Of a stretch of 64,000 nucleotides of DNA, positions 8,733-17,925 are shown in pieces; the stretch's first letter is position 1, and each line of letters begins with the position of its first letter. Below the pieces are notes generated by a model. That model made no database searches. It saw only the letters and a program-made list of their open reading frames with translations, and was not told the DNA's origin. This stretch comes from Janthinobacterium sp051380735 (GTDB lineage Bacteria > Pseudomonadota > Gammaproteobacteria > Burkholderiales > Burkholderiaceae_D), in assembly GCF_051380735.1 (NCBI RefSeq), contig NZ_JBNYXQ010000013.1, positions 1 to 64,000 on the forward strand, in the 5' to 3' direction. Position numbers and translations under genes: made by a program.

Positions 8733-9700
8733 CAGCACTACAGCATAAGCGACACCGCATCGTTTTTCTCGACCGCGACAGCCTGATCGCCAAGGTCCGA
8801 CCGCCCGCCTTTGCCCACGAGTGGGCCGAGCACGCACACACCAAAGGCAGCGCGCAGACCGTCGAACGCTTGCAAGGCGCCAGCATCGCCATCACCAACA
8901 AGGTGCCGCTGCGGGAAGCCGAGCTGGCGCAATTGCCGGACCTGAAAATGATCGCCGTGGCCGCCACCGGCACCGACATCATCGACCTGCCGGCCTGCCG
9001 CGCGCGCGGCATTATCGTCGCCAATATCCGCGACTATGCGCGCGCCACAGTGCCCGAGCACACGCTGGCGCTGATGCTGGCGCTACGCCGCCAGCTGGTG
9101 GCTTACCGTCTTGACGTCGAGGCGGGCCTGTGGCAGGCGTCCGACCGCTTCTGCCTGTTCGGCCACCCTGTCCGCGATCTGCACGGCAGCCGTTTGGGCC
9201 TGCTCGGTTACGGCGCGCTGGGAAAATCCGTGGCGCACCTGGCGCGCGCCTTCGGCATGCAAGTGGCCGTGTATAACCGCTCGCCCATCAAGGAAGACGG
9301 CGTGACCGAAGTGTCTTTGGCCGAACTGCTGGCCACTTCCGACATCTTGAGCCTGCACCTGCCGCTCACCGACAAGACGCGCAATATCATCGGTGCCAAA
9401 GAGCTGGCCAGCATGAAGCCCACGGCGCTATTGATCAACACCGCGCGCGGTGGCCTGGTCGACGAAGCGGCGCTGGCCGACGCCTTGCAGACAGGCGTGA
9501 TTGCCGGTGCCGGTTTCGACGTGCTGTCGAAAGAGCCGCCGCAAGCCGACAACCCGCTGCTGCAGCTGCGCCTGCCGAACTTTATCCTGACACCGCATAC
9601 GGCCTGGGCCAGCGGTGAAGCGATGCAGCTGCTGGCCGACATGCTGATCGAGAATGTGGAGGCGTTCGAACGCGGCGCACCCGTCAATGTAGTGGCGTGA
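8729..9700 (+). CDS. D-2-hydroxyacid dehydrogenase (glycerate dehydrogenase-like)
   Basis: A 323-residue NAD(P)-dependent oxidoreductase that interconverts 2-oxoacids and D-2-hydroxyacids. The nucleotide-binding loop GLLGYGALG is followed by the family signature segments NTARGGLVDE (with the Arg that binds the carboxylate) and HTAWAS (catalytic His). The split catalytic domain flanks the Rossmann domain as expected. Closest to HprA/GhrA-type glycerate or hydroxypyruvate reductases, but the substrate cannot be fixed from sequence. The start ATG overlaps the LysR stop codon by 4 bp. Confidence 0.9.
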   Translation: MTALQHKRHRIVFLDRDSLIAKVRPPAFAHEWAEHAHTKGSAQTVERLQGASIAITNKVPLREAELAQLPDLKMIAVAATGTDIIDLPACRARGIIVANIRDYARATVPEHTLALMLALRRQLVAYRLDVEAGLWQASDRFCLFGHPVRDLHGSRLGLLGYGALGKSVAHLARAFGMQVAVYNRSPIKEDGVTEVSLAELLATSDILSLHLPLTDKTRNIIGAKELASMKPTALLINTARGGLVDEAALADALQTGVIAGAGFDVLSKEPPQADNPLLQLRLPNFILTPHTAWASGEAMQLLADMLIENVEAFERGAPVNVVA

Positions 9701-9808
9701 GGATGATTGAGGGTTGCTGCCGACGAAGTGTGTCCACGCGGAATTGAAAATGCCGCCCAAGCGTATTTGACAAGATTTCATGCATAATTTGTATGTGCAG
9801 TCTTGATC

Positions 9809-10867
9809 ATGTCAACTTGGGAGAATGCCTTGAGCAGCGAAAAAACGATCTGCCTTGCATTACAGGGTGGCGGTACCTATGGCGCATTTGGCTGGGGCGT
9901 GCTGGACAGGCTGCTGCAGGAACAGGAGCTGGCCATCGAGGCTGTGAGCGGCACCAGCGCCGGCGCCGTCAACGCGGCGGTCATGGCCGATGGCTACGCG
10001 CTGGGCGGCGGGCGCGAAGGCGCGCGTGCAGCGCTCGACAAATTCTGGATGAAACTGGGGCAGACAGCGCTGCTGAGTCCTTTGCAGCCATCGCCGTTCG
10101 ATTATCTGGCAGGCCGCCATACCATGCAAACCTCGCCCGGCTACCATATGATGCAAATGGCCGCCGCCATGGCCGGCCCGGTATTCGAGATCCCGTTTAC
10201 GCTCAATCCGCTGCGCCACTTCCTCAGCGCCACCATCGACTTCGAGCGCGTGCGCGCCTGCAAAGCGCTGAGCATCTTTATAGCTGCCACCAATGTACGC
10301 ACCGGTACCGGCAAGCTGTTTGTCCGCGAGGAACTTGACGTACAGCGGGTGATGGCGTCCTGCTGCCTGCCGACCGTATTTGCTGCCGTCGAAGTGGAAG
10401 GCGAAACCTACTGGGACGGCAGCTATGTGGCCAATCCGCCGTTGGCGCCGCTGCTGCGCCACGCCAGTTCGCGCGATATCGTGATCGTACAAATCAATCC
10501 GGTGGCGCGCCGGGAACTTCCGCGTTCCATGGCCGACATCGGCAACCGCAGCGATGAAATCGCCTTCAATATCAGCTTCATGCGCGAAGTCAGCAGCATA
10601 CTCAACACGCGCACCGTACCGGACGAAGAGCAAGGCCGGAACGTGCAGCCGGCGCCGGCGCTGCTCCACCTCATCAGTGGTCATCCGCACCTTGCCGAGT
10701 TCAGCATTTCTTCCAAAATGAATGCCCAGCCAGCCTTTCTGCAGCGCCTGCACGATATGGGCGTGGCAGCGGCGCAAGAGTGGCTCGACAATCACAAGCA
10801 CGACCTCGGCGTGCGCGCCAGCTTCGATCCGGCGCCCGTATTTTTCTCGGATATCGTTTCCAGTTGA
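9809..10867 (+). CDS. Patatin-like phospholipase family protein
   Basis: A protein of about 352 residues with the patatin Ser-Asp dyad. It shows the glycine-rich oxyanion loop LALQGGGTYGAFGWG, the nucleophile elbow GTSAG (Ser near residue 49) and the aspartate motif YWDGS, where the usual DGG is DGS. It has no signal peptide, so it is probably cytosolic or surface-associated with membranes and would hydrolyse acyl lipids. The start is uncertain: ATG 9809 has no ribosome site, while an in-frame TTG at 9830 has GGGAG about 6 nt upstream and would shorten it by 7 residues. Confidence 0.85.
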   Translation: MSTWENALSSEKTICLALQGGGTYGAFGWGVLDRLLQEQELAIEAVSGTSAGAVNAAVMADGYALGGGREGARAALDKFWMKLGQTALLSPLQPSPFDYLAGRHTMQTSPGYHMMQMAAAMAGPVFEIPFTLNPLRHFLSATIDFERVRACKALSIFIAATNVRTGTGKLFVREELDVQRVMASCCLPTVFAAVEVEGETYWDGSYVANPPLAPLLRHASSRDIVIVQINPVARRELPRSMADIGNRSDEIAFNISFMREVSSILNTRTVPDEEQGRNVQPAPALLHLISGHPHLAEFSISSKMNAQPAFLQRLHDMGVAAAQEWLDNHKHDLGVRASFDPAPVFFSDIVSS

Positions 10868-10908
10868 TGGACGCGCCTTTGTGAATCGTGACCACCCCGG
10901 CATTGGCC

Positions 10909-11229
10909 TCATTGCTGCCGGGCCTTGAGCCACAAGCCGAATTCTTTCATGACTGCCACTACCGGCAGCAGCCGCTGGCCATCTTCCGTCAAGGCATATT
11001 CAACCTTGACGGGCACTTCGGCATACACCGTGCGCGCCACCAGCCCCGCCTCTTCCAGCGCGCGCAAGTCCAGCGTCAGCATGCGCTGCGAAATATGCGG
11101 CACGTCGCGTCGCAGCTCATTGAAACGCCTGGGGCCATCGATCAGGTACGACACCAGCAGCAGGCGCCAGCGCCCGCCCAGCAGCCGCATCGCTTCTTCG
11201 ATCGAACATCCCGTTACGCTCGCTTTCAT
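10909..11229 (-). CDS. HxlR-family winged-helix transcriptional regulator
   Basis: A 106-residue DNA-binding protein of the HxlR type. It begins with a cysteine-containing N-terminus (VTGCSIEEAMRLLGGRW), followed by the helix-turn-helix segment RFNELRRDVPHISQRMLTLDL and the wing around VEYALTEDG. HxlR proteins often respond to oxidative or electrophilic stress, sometimes through a conserved cysteine; Cys8 is a candidate here. It is divergent from a glutathione S-transferase gene 133 bp away, which is a likely target. Confidence 0.9.
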   Translation of the reverse strand: MKASVTGCSIEEAMRLLGGRWRLLLVSYLIDGPRRFNELRRDVPHISQRMLTLDLRALEEAGLVARTVYAEVPVKVEYALTEDGQRLLPVVAVMKEFGLWLKARQQ

Positions 11230-11362
11230 GGCCGCAGTATCCGCATCAAGTATAAAAAATGTACCTACACAACATTATAGTGCCTTCTTCCTTTTTTATC
11301 CTTGATGCCTATAATGGCTGTCCAGGCGGGCTCACCTGGAGTTCGCGATTACCGGAGCCATC

Positions 11363-11992
11363 ATGAAGCTGTACCACATCCCCGCCAGCTGCTCGCTGGG
11401 CACGCATATCGTCCTGACGGAACTGGGCCTGGACGCCACCCTCGTCAAGGTCGATTACAAACAGCATGTGACAGAAGACGGCGCCAGCTTTTACGATGTC
11501 AATGCGCACGGCTATGTGCCAGCGCTTGAGCTCGACGACGGCAGCATGCTGCGCGAAGGACCGGCCATCATGCAATACCTGGCCGACCTGCATCCCGAAG
11601 CCGGGCTGGCGCCACCCAACGGCAGCTTCGAGCGCTACCGGATGCAGGAATGGCTGAACTTCCTGTCCACCGAAGTGCACAAGGGCTTTATTCCGCTGCT
11701 GTACGCCGCCCAGGCCGGCAGCTACGTGGACATTGCCAGGCCCAGACTGGAACAGCGCTATGCCTGGATTGACCAGCAACTGGCCGGCCAGCCATACCTG
11801 ATGGGCGAAGATTTCAGCGTGGCCGACGCCTACCTGTTCGCGCTGACCGGCTGGGGCCAGGCGCCATGGCTGACCTCGTACTACAAGGCCGATATCCATT
11901 TCGACCAGCTGGAGCATTTACGCCACTGGTACCTGCGCGTGCAGGCACGGCCGGGGGTGCAACAAGCCCTGCGCGAGGAAGGGCTGATTTAG
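11363..11992 (+). CDS. Glutathione S-transferase family protein (beta-class GstA-like)
   Basis: A 209-residue cytosolic glutathione transferase. The thioredoxin-like N-terminal domain starts MKLYHIPASCSLGTHIVL, with the cysteine typical of beta-class bacterial enzymes at residue 10. The glutathione-binding segment (GYVPALELDDGSMLREGPAI) follows, then an all-helical C-terminal domain with the N-capping motif FSVADAYLF. It conjugates glutathione to electrophiles or acts as a thiol reductase. The divergent HxlR gene suggests stress-inducible expression. Its last 4 bp overlap the convergent esterase gene. Confidence 0.92.
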   Translation: MKLYHIPASCSLGTHIVLTELGLDATLVKVDYKQHVTEDGASFYDVNAHGYVPALELDDGSMLREGPAIMQYLADLHPEAGLAPPNGSFERYRMQEWLNFLSTEVHKGFIPLLYAAQAGSYVDIARPRLEQRYAWIDQQLAGQPYLMGEDFSVADAYLFALTGWGQAPWLTSYYKADIHFDQLEHLRHWYLRVQARPGVQQALREEGLI

Positions 11993-12867
11993 TTCCCGCG
12001 ATGCCTGCCGAAAAACTCCCACATCACCTCATTGGCATCGACGTTGCGCGAGGTCTTGCCGATTGACAGTCCGACATTGAAAGCATCGGCGCCGGGCCAG
12101 GTGTGGCCGCCGCCGTCGATGGTGACCAGGGACACGCTTTGCTGGCCGTTGCTCTTCTCCACCATGCTTGCTGTCAAATCGTCTCCGGCCACGGCTTGCA
12201 GCAAGCGCGGCTGAGGCGCATTCGCTGCGATGCCGTTGACTCTGGCCCAGTAGCGCAAGGTGTCGTCAGCCGACAGATAGCCGCCGGCCTTGCCTCCATA
12301 CTGCACCACTTGGTCGGCCGTGCCGTGGAGCAGAAGCATGCCGACCTTTTGCGGTTTGCCGTGATGCGCGACCACCGGTTCGGGCATCGGTGCGCCGACC
12401 GAGGCCACGGCGGCGAAGTGCTGCGGCAGCTCGGCCGCCAGGCGCAGGGCAAAGAAACCGCCGCGCGACAGGCCGGTGGCGTAGACACGCCTGGGGTCGA
12501 TGCGGTAATCCTGTTTCAGCTGGGCCAGCATGGCTTGCGTGAAGCCGACATCGTCCGTACCGCCCAGATAATCCATGCCGAAGCCCACGTTCCAGTCCTG
12601 CTTGATCCCTTGCGGGTAGACAACGATAAACCCGTGACGGTCGGCGGCCCGGTTCATCTGCGTGTACAGCATCTGCTCGGCCATGGTCATGCCGCCGCCA
12701 TGAAAATTGAACACCACGGGAAACGCCTGCTGCGGCTGGCCGTGGCAGGCCGGCGGCGCATAGACGATATAGCGGCGCTTGGTGTCCTTGTGCTGCAGGG
12801 TTTGTACCTGGGCCAGGACGGGGAAGCAAATGGCAAGCAACAACAGCAGGCTGACGATGATTTTCAT
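11989..12867 (-). CDS. Secreted LpqC/PHB depolymerase-type esterase
   Basis: A 292-residue esterase with a cleavable signal peptide (MKIIVSLLLLLAICFPVLAQ). It belongs to the polyhydroxybutyrate depolymerase/feruloyl esterase group: oxyanion region FNFHGGGMT, nucleophile elbow GLSRGG, Asp in LLLHGTADQVV and catalytic His in GGGHTWPG. It acts outside the cytoplasm on ester polymers or acyl esters; the substrate is not decided. I chose ATG 12867 because GGAGAA precedes it and the signal peptide starts there, although an open frame runs further upstream. It lies 71 bp below the sensor kinase gene and may share its transcript. Confidence 0.88.
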   Translation of the reverse strand: MKIIVSLLLLLAICFPVLAQVQTLQHKDTKRRYIVYAPPACHGQPQQAFPVVFNFHGGGMTMAEQMLYTQMNRAADRHGFIVVYPQGIKQDWNVGFGMDYLGGTDDVGFTQAMLAQLKQDYRIDPRRVYATGLSRGGFFALRLAAELPQHFAAVASVGAPMPEPVVAHHGKPQKVGMLLLHGTADQVVQYGGKAGGYLSADDTLRYWARVNGIAANAPQPRLLQAVAGDDLTASMVEKSNGQQSVSLVTIDGGGHTWPGADAFNVGLSIGKTSRNVDANEVMWEFFGRHRGN

Positions 12868-12938
12868 GGGTTCTCCGTAAGTAAGGTACGGCCAGCATAC
12901 GGAGGGCAAGGTGAAATATCGGTGAAATCGGCCGGCTT

Positions 12939-14159
12939 TCATGTCGCCATGATGGGAACAATCTCGACGCGGTAGTTCGCCGTGCCCGGATAAAAACGGA
13001 TGTCCCATTGCATCACCTGCGCCAGGCGCGCCAGTAGCAACTGGCCATGCGAAAAACCCTGTACGCGCACGGTCTGCCCGGCCGGCACGGTATTGTGGAT
13101 GGCGACACAGCATTGCCCGAAGGCGATGCGCAACTGGCAGGCGGGGCCGCCATGGAACAGGGCATTGCCCAGGCAATTGTTCAACAGCAGATTGATCAGC
13201 TGGCGATGACCCTGCACCGGCAGGCGCTCAGGCAAGTCCAGTACCAGCAAGCTGGCGTCCCAGCCGTGTTCCTCGAGCAGACGCAGCAGGCATTGTTCGA
13301 TGCAGCGGCGCAGCTCTACCGTCTCCTGCGCGATCCGTTCGGCGCGCGCCAGGCTGAACAACAGCTCGACGGTATTGCTCATATCATCGACGCCCTCTTG
13401 CAGCTGGGCCTGTTCAAGCGGCTGCAGCGGACGCGCTGCCGCCAACAGCAAGGTATTGCGCATCAAGGTCAGCGGCGTGCGCAATTCGTGGCTGACGTCG
13501 CGGGCAAACGCCTGTTCGCGCTGCAAAGCCGTTTGCAATTCGGTAAAGGTCGTTTCCAGGCGGCGCGCCAGGAAGCCGATTTCGTCCGGCCGGCCGCGTG
13601 CGCTGAACTGCGGCGGATACTCAGGCGTCAGGGCGCGCGCTTCCTGCGCCAGTTTTTGCAAGGGCAACACCAGCCGGCGCGCCAGCAACCAGGCCAGCAG
13701 CAGCGCAAGGCCGACCAGCGCCAGCGCGACGGCGACCAGCACGCCGCCCACCTCGCGCACCAGGCGCGATACCACCAGCAGCGGCGCCACGTCGGCCAGC
13801 AGATACCAGCGCATGGGCTTGCCGGCATTATCGATATCGAGCGCCATCACGTGGTAATGCTGGCCGGTACCGGTAAACACTTCGGCGCGTGGGGCCGATG
13901 ACAAAAATTGCTGCCGCACGGGCGCTGGCAAGGCGCCATAGTCGCGATAAAGCATGATCAGGTCGTTGCCGGAGGCCGCCGCGCCCTGCCGGCGCACGCG
14001 CGTGGTGATGAGCGCCGCCTCGCGTGCCAGCAGGCGCTGCACCAGCATATCTTCGGTCACATAGGAAATCACCACCGCCAGTCCCGTATAGCACAGGCAC
14101 AGCAGCACGGCAAAACCGGCCAGCGCCGCAAACAGGCTGCGCCGTATGGTCGTGGCCAT
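12939..14159 (-). CDS. Two-component sensor histidine kinase with a degenerate ATPase end
   Basis: A 406-residue membrane sensor kinase. It has two transmembrane helices (about residues 10-32 and 130-155) around a roughly 100-residue periplasmic sensor, then HAMP, and a HisKA domain with phospho-His in FARDVSHELRTPL. The N-box reads NLLLNNCLGNALFHG. After that the catalytic domain is unusual: where a DxGxG motif is expected the sequence reads HNTVPAG, and the GLGL loop reads GFSHGQLLL. Kinase activity may be weak or altered. Its start overlaps the response-regulator stop (TGATG), so the pair is co-translated. Confidence 0.85.
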   Translation of the reverse strand: MATTIRRSLFAALAGFAVLLCLCYTGLAVVISYVTEDMLVQRLLAREAALITTRVRRQGAAASGNDLIMLYRDYGALPAPVRQQFLSSAPRAEVFTGTGQHYHVMALDIDNAGKPMRWYLLADVAPLLVVSRLVREVGGVLVAVALALVGLALLLAWLLARRLVLPLQKLAQEARALTPEYPPQFSARGRPDEIGFLARRLETTFTELQTALQREQAFARDVSHELRTPLTLMRNTLLLAAARPLQPLEQAQLQEGVDDMSNTVELLFSLARAERIAQETVELRRCIEQCLLRLLEEHGWDASLLVLDLPERLPVQGHRQLINLLLNNCLGNALFHGGPACQLRIAFGQCCVAIHNTVPAGQTVRVQGFSHGQLLLARLAQVMQWDIRFYPGTANYRVEIVPIMAT

Positions 14160-14860
14160 CACTGCCCTGCCCGGCTGCCAGCGTCCATCGCCAGCCGATA
14201 ACCGAGCTGCGGTATCGTCACCAGCACGCCGGCGCCGCCCGCCGATTCCAAATGCTTGCGCAGCGCATAGACATGCGATTTCAGCGCGTCGCTGTCGGGC
14301 GGCTCGCTGCCCCACAGGTGGGCGATCAAGGCCGAGCGCGAAACGGCGTGCGGATGCTCGCGGCAAAGCAGCAGCAAGATCCTGAAACCGCTCTGCGTCA
14401 GCGCCAGTCGCGCTTCGCCGTACAGGGCGCGGCCTTCGCGCACCAGCAACAGCAGCGGGCCGACGCGCATTTCCTGGTGCACGTGCAAGTGCCTGCGCCG
14501 CGCCAGCGCCTCGCAGCGCAGGGCCAGCTCGCGCAAATCGAACGGTTTGGTCAGGTAATCGTCGGCGCCGTCGTGAAAGCCGCGCGCCTTGTCCTCAAAA
14601 GCGTCGCGCGCCGTCAGCATCAGCACCGGTACATTACTGGGGGCCCCCGCCTTGATGGCGCGGCACACCTGCAAGCCGTCGATATCGGGCAGGTTCAGGT
14701 CCAGCAGCACCACGTCATAGATATTGCTGGTGGCCAGCCGCACGCCCAGCGCGCCGGTGGCGGCATGGTCGCATTGCCAGTGCAGGCCGTCGAAAAAAGT
14801 GGCCACCTGGCGCGCAATACCGGCATGGTCTTCGATCAGCAGGATACTGAGTCGTGTCAC
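14159..14860 (-). CDS. OmpR/PhoB-family response regulator
   Basis: A 233-residue two-component response regulator. The receiver domain has the acidic pair in LLIEDH, the phospho-acceptor Asp in VVLLDLNLPDIDG, Thr in LMLTARD and Lys in YLTKPF. A C-terminal winged helix follows (ALKSHVYALRKHLE and LGYRL). I chose GTG 14860 because it overlaps the GNAT stop codon as GTGA; another GTG at 14884 would add 8 residues. It is encoded directly above its partner kinase, with a 1-bp overlap. The target genes are unknown; the downstream secreted esterase is a candidate. Confidence 0.9.
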   Translation of the reverse strand: MTRLSILLIEDHAGIARQVATFFDGLHWQCDHAATGALGVRLATSNIYDVVLLDLNLPDIDGLQVCRAIKAGAPSNVPVLMLTARDAFEDKARGFHDGADDYLTKPFDLRELALRCEALARRRHLHVHQEMRVGPLLLLVREGRALYGEARLALTQSGFRILLLLCREHPHAVSRSALIAHLWGSEPPDSDALKSHVYALRKHLESAGGAGVLVTIPQLGYRLAMDAGSRAGQ

Positions 14861-15417
14861 GTTGCTGCACGCCGCGCTTGCCACTCGCGCCGCAGCAAGC
14901 CATACAGCGCCGAATCGCTGACCTGGCCGCCGACGATCCAGCGCTCGGGCAGGTAGCCTTCCTGCTTGAAGCCCAGGCGCAGCAAGGCGTTGGCCGAGCC
15001 GGTGTTCAAGGGGTCGATATCGGCTTCGAGCCGGTTCAGGTCGCGTTCCACAAACGCGTACTCCAGCAGCGCGCTCAAGGCCTCGTGCATATAACCCTGG
15101 CCCCAGTACGGACGGGCCAGGGCATAGCCGATCTCGGCGCGGCGGTTTTGCCGGTGCAAGGCATGCAGGGTGCAGCTGCCCAGGTAGTCGCCCGTGCCTG
15201 TCAATGTGATGGCGAAGCGAAAGAACTCTTCTTTCTCGAAGGCGGCGTGATCATCGGCAATCTGCCGCGCGGCGCGTTGCGGGTCCTGCCACGGCGGTTC
15301 GCTGAAATAGCGCATCACTTCCGGATCGGCGTGCATGGCCTGCAGCGCAGCCGCGTCCGAGGGTTGTGGCGGGCGCAGCAGCAGGCGCGTGGTGCTAATC
15401 GTTTTGGTATAGCTCAT
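14857..15417 (-). CDS. GNAT-family N-acetyltransferase (RimJ/RimL-like)
   Basis: A 186-residue acetyl-CoA-dependent acetyltransferase. It opens with the RimJ-type start ISTTRLLLRPPQPSD. Acetyl-CoA binding is seen in RPYWGQGYMHEAL (the Q/RxxGxG/A-type loop) and the C-terminal segment NTGSANALLRLGFKQEGY. RimJ/RimL relatives acetylate ribosomal protein N-termini or small amines; the acceptor here is unknown. It is the first gene of a tightly overlapped unit with the response regulator and kinase. Confidence 0.9.
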   Translation of the reverse strand: MSYTKTISTTRLLLRPPQPSDAAALQAMHADPEVMRYFSEPPWQDPQRAARQIADDHAAFEKEEFFRFAITLTGTGDYLGSCTLHALHRQNRRAEIGYALARPYWGQGYMHEALSALLEYAFVERDLNRLEADIDPLNTGSANALLRLGFKQEGYLPERWIVGGQVSDSALYGLLRREWQARRAAT

Positions 15418-15459
15418 GCGCTTCCAGTTCCAGTCTGCGGTTGTGATCCTGGTGATTAC

Positions 15460-16131
15460 CTACAGCATGCGATGGCCCTGCTGGTACAGCAGCGCGCGCA
15501 CCGTCTCGACATTGTCATTGGCGACCAGGAAAAAACTCTGCAGTTCGTCAAACGGCGTGACCGCCACCAGGGTCCAGCCCTGCGGCTGCAATTGCCGGCG
15601 GAACCAGGCCAGTACGCCATCGCTGAAGTCGTCACTGGCAGCCACATCGCGCTGCTGCTTGCTGCTCGGTGCGACTAGCGTCAGCCCCAGTTCATGCACC
15701 GCGCAGGCATCCTGCACGGCATGCGTGCCTGTCTCGGGCCACTCTTTCCACTCCCACTCGCCGGCCGGCAACAACATCGCCTGCAAGCGTGACAGCTCTT
15801 CATCGGTCAGCGCGCGCTTGTCCTGGAACTGGCGTATTTGCCCGACCAGCCGCGCCAGGCGCTCGCTCAGGTCGGCCTGCGCGTCGTCGTCGAAGTCGGC
15901 CACGCCGTTTTCGTTTTCCACCAGCACATCGAAACGCAGCGGCACGCTGGCTGCCACCGGCGTCAGTTTGTAGGTGGTGTAGTCGGCAAAGTCGGTCGAG
16001 ATCGACAGCACGCCGTCTTCCCACTCGTGGACGGTCTCGTCATCTTCATCGTAAAAGGTAGTGCAGGCTTGCGCGGGATCGGCCAGTCCGATCAGGAAGG
16101 CGGCGTGCGCGGCGTAGCTGGTCTCTTGCAT
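15460..16131 (-). CDS. Hypothetical acidic protein
   Basis: A 223-residue cytosolic protein with no signal peptide or membrane segment; I do not recognise the family. It is strongly acidic (for example YDEDDETVHEWEDG and DFDDDAQADLSERL) and rich in Trp near the middle (EWEWKEWPE). The C-terminal third (GWTLVAVTPFDELQSFFLVAND) looks like a small alpha/beta fold. Codon use fits its neighbours, which supports a real gene. It sits 42 bp downstream-side of the GNAT gene on the same strand and is divergent from another unknown gene at 16233. Confidence 0.75.
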   Translation of the reverse strand: MQETSYAAHAAFLIGLADPAQACTTFYDEDDETVHEWEDGVLSISTDFADYTTYKLTPVAASVPLRFDVLVENENGVADFDDDAQADLSERLARLVGQIRQFQDKRALTDEELSRLQAMLLPAGEWEWKEWPETGTHAVQDACAVHELGLTLVAPSSKQQRDVAASDDFSDGVLAWFRRQLQPQGWTLVAVTPFDELQSFFLVANDNVETVRALLYQQGHRML

Positions 16132-16232
16132 GGGGTCTCCGGCTCAACTGTTGTGTACAGGACGAATCTTATTATTCCATGCAACTATAATGTCATGCCA
16201 AGTTATTTTACTGATACTGACAGGATGGTTGC

Positions 16233-16889
16233 ATGGCCTTTTTCTTGCGTGACTATGAAGTATTCCTGCTGCTGGCTGCACCCGATGCGCCCGGTTTATG
16301 GACTGAGCAACAATGGACGCCGTTTGATGAGGCCATCGCCGGCGTCGTGGCGCAAGCGCGCGGCAAGGGCGCCGTGCGCAGCCATCAGTACAATTCGGCG
16401 GGCAAGCCGATTGCCTTTGGCCGCATGGGCTGGGATGCCAGGGGCCATGCCAAATGGACGCACACCCCGGCCACCACGGACGCACGTTTCATGAGCCTGG
16501 AAGCGTGGGCACCCGCCTGGAGCACGTGCGAAAAAGACGACCTGGCGCCCGACCTGTTCATCAGCCTGCTCAATGAAGCGCATCTGAACAGCGCCGGCAA
16601 GCCGCTGCAATTCGGCCAGCGCATGGTCTGCGCAGTGGCTACCGACATGGGCCAGGAAGCGGCCGCAAGCGTGCGCGCGGCCATGGTGCAGCTGGCCGGA
16701 CGCCAGCGCGCCGCCGTATTTGCCCATGCCTTGCGGCGCTGGGGCAAGTGGCAGCCGGGCGGCTTTTCAGGCGCCATCCAGGACCTGCTGTTGACCGATC
16801 TGTTCAAGCCGGGCAATCCTCATGACCGCGCGCTCGATGTAGCCACCTTCCGGGGCAACTGGGAAATGCTGGTGCCGGCAGGGGCTTGA
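16233..16889 (+). CDS. Hypothetical protein
   Basis: A 218-residue protein that I do not recognise. It starts MAFFLRDYEVFLLLAAPDAPG, which is hydrophobic but has no signal-peptidase site. It is rich in Trp and Ala and has no obvious catalytic motif. A TATAAT box at 16186-16191 lies 42 bp before the ATG and supports expression from the plus strand, although no good -35 box is seen. It is divergent from the acidic hypothetical gene at 15460-16131; the two could be functionally linked, but nothing in the sequence shows how. Confidence 0.72.
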   Translation: MAFFLRDYEVFLLLAAPDAPGLWTEQQWTPFDEAIAGVVAQARGKGAVRSHQYNSAGKPIAFGRMGWDARGHAKWTHTPATTDARFMSLEAWAPAWSTCEKDDLAPDLFISLLNEAHLNSAGKPLQFGQRMVCAVATDMGQEAAASVRAAMVQLAGRQRAAVFAHALRRWGKWQPGGFSGAIQDLLLTDLFKPGNPHDRALDVATFRGNWEMLVPAGA

Positions 16890-16968
16890 AAAGGCCATGG
16901 CCAGTTACGGTTCGTTGCGCAACATATCGAGCTGTTTTCCGAACCAAGGGCGTAGACGATGGCGTCGA

Positions 16969-17925
16969 TCACCAGTTGCGCGCGCCGAGGATTTTTTCGC
17001 CCAACTCGCTCAGCTGCGCTTGCGGGTAATGCAGCTTTTCCTTTTCCAGCGGGTCTCCAGGAAAGGCATGGCCTTGCGGCGCACTGCGCTCGCGCCAGCT
17101 CTGCACACGCCACTCACGCAAGGCTTGATTGCTTTCCTGGGCCGGCGTAAACGAAATGTATTGCGCCAGGCGTACCTTGTCGGTCGAGGTATTCGGGCGG
17201 ATGCCATGCGCCAGCAGGCTGTTAAAAATCAGTAACTCACCCTTTTTCATGGCGATGAATTCCATCGGGTACGGCACCGTTGCCAGATCAGGCAGCCACG
17301 GGTTGCGGTCCTTCGGCGCCTGTTCGCGCCAGGCCATGAGATGCTGGAACAATTGCGGATAGCACTGGAAGCCGCCGCTCTCGGGCGAGGTGTCGGACAG
17401 CGCCAGCACGCCCTGCACATTGACCGGCAGCGGGTCCAGCGTGGTGTCGGCATCCCAGTGGATAAAGCCGCCAAACTTGCGCTTGCCCTTGTTGGGCGTG
17501 TTCAGGTTGGCGCGGTCGATGGTCACCCACAAGTCTTCGCGGTCCCAGATATCGACAAAGGCCTCATACACGCGCGGGCTCTGGCGGTTATTCCACAGCG
17601 CCTGGTTGTGATAGGCCTCGACCATGCCCGAACCGTTGAGTTCCTTCATCGCATGGTCGCGCAATTGCCCCTGGTTCCAGGTGGCGGGGTCATGCTGGTC
17701 CAGGCCCTGGAATTCCCACAGGAAATCTGCCGTACCTTGCACCTGCTCCGGGCTGACGGCGTCCTTGACGATCACGTAGCCACAGGTTTGCCAGTGCAAG
17801 AAGTCTTGTTCGGACAATACGCGCAGCGGCAGTTGCTTTTGAATGTCGCGCAGCTGCGCCTGCTCGAGATAGGCCACCGACGGGTTGCCGGGGCGCTGAT
17901 CGCCATATTGGTAACGGTCTTGCAT
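16969..17925 (-). CDS. Phytanoyl-CoA dioxygenase (PhyH)-family Fe(II)/2-oxoglutarate oxygenase
   Basis: A 318-residue non-heme iron oxygenase. The iron-binding facial triad appears as HWD in GGFIHWDADTTL and the distal His in LLAHGIRPN, with the downstream Arg for 2-oxoglutarate. PhyH enzymes hydroxylate fatty acyl, amino-acid or natural-product substrates; this one is not specified. I chose ATG 17925, which has CAGGAGA five bases upstream; longer frames lack a ribosome site. It is divergent from an AraC-type regulator 118 bp away, probably its activator. Confidence 0.9.
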   Translation of the reverse strand: MQDRYQYGDQRPGNPSVAYLEQAQLRDIQKQLPLRVLSEQDFLHWQTCGYVIVKDAVSPEQVQGTADFLWEFQGLDQHDPATWNQGQLRDHAMKELNGSGMVEAYHNQALWNNRQSPRVYEAFVDIWDREDLWVTIDRANLNTPNKGKRKFGGFIHWDADTTLDPLPVNVQGVLALSDTSPESGGFQCYPQLFQHLMAWREQAPKDRNPWLPDLATVPYPMEFIAMKKGELLIFNSLLAHGIRPNTSTDKVRLAQYISFTPAQESNQALREWRVQSWRERSAPQGHAFPGDPLEKEKLHYPQAQLSELGEKILGARNW

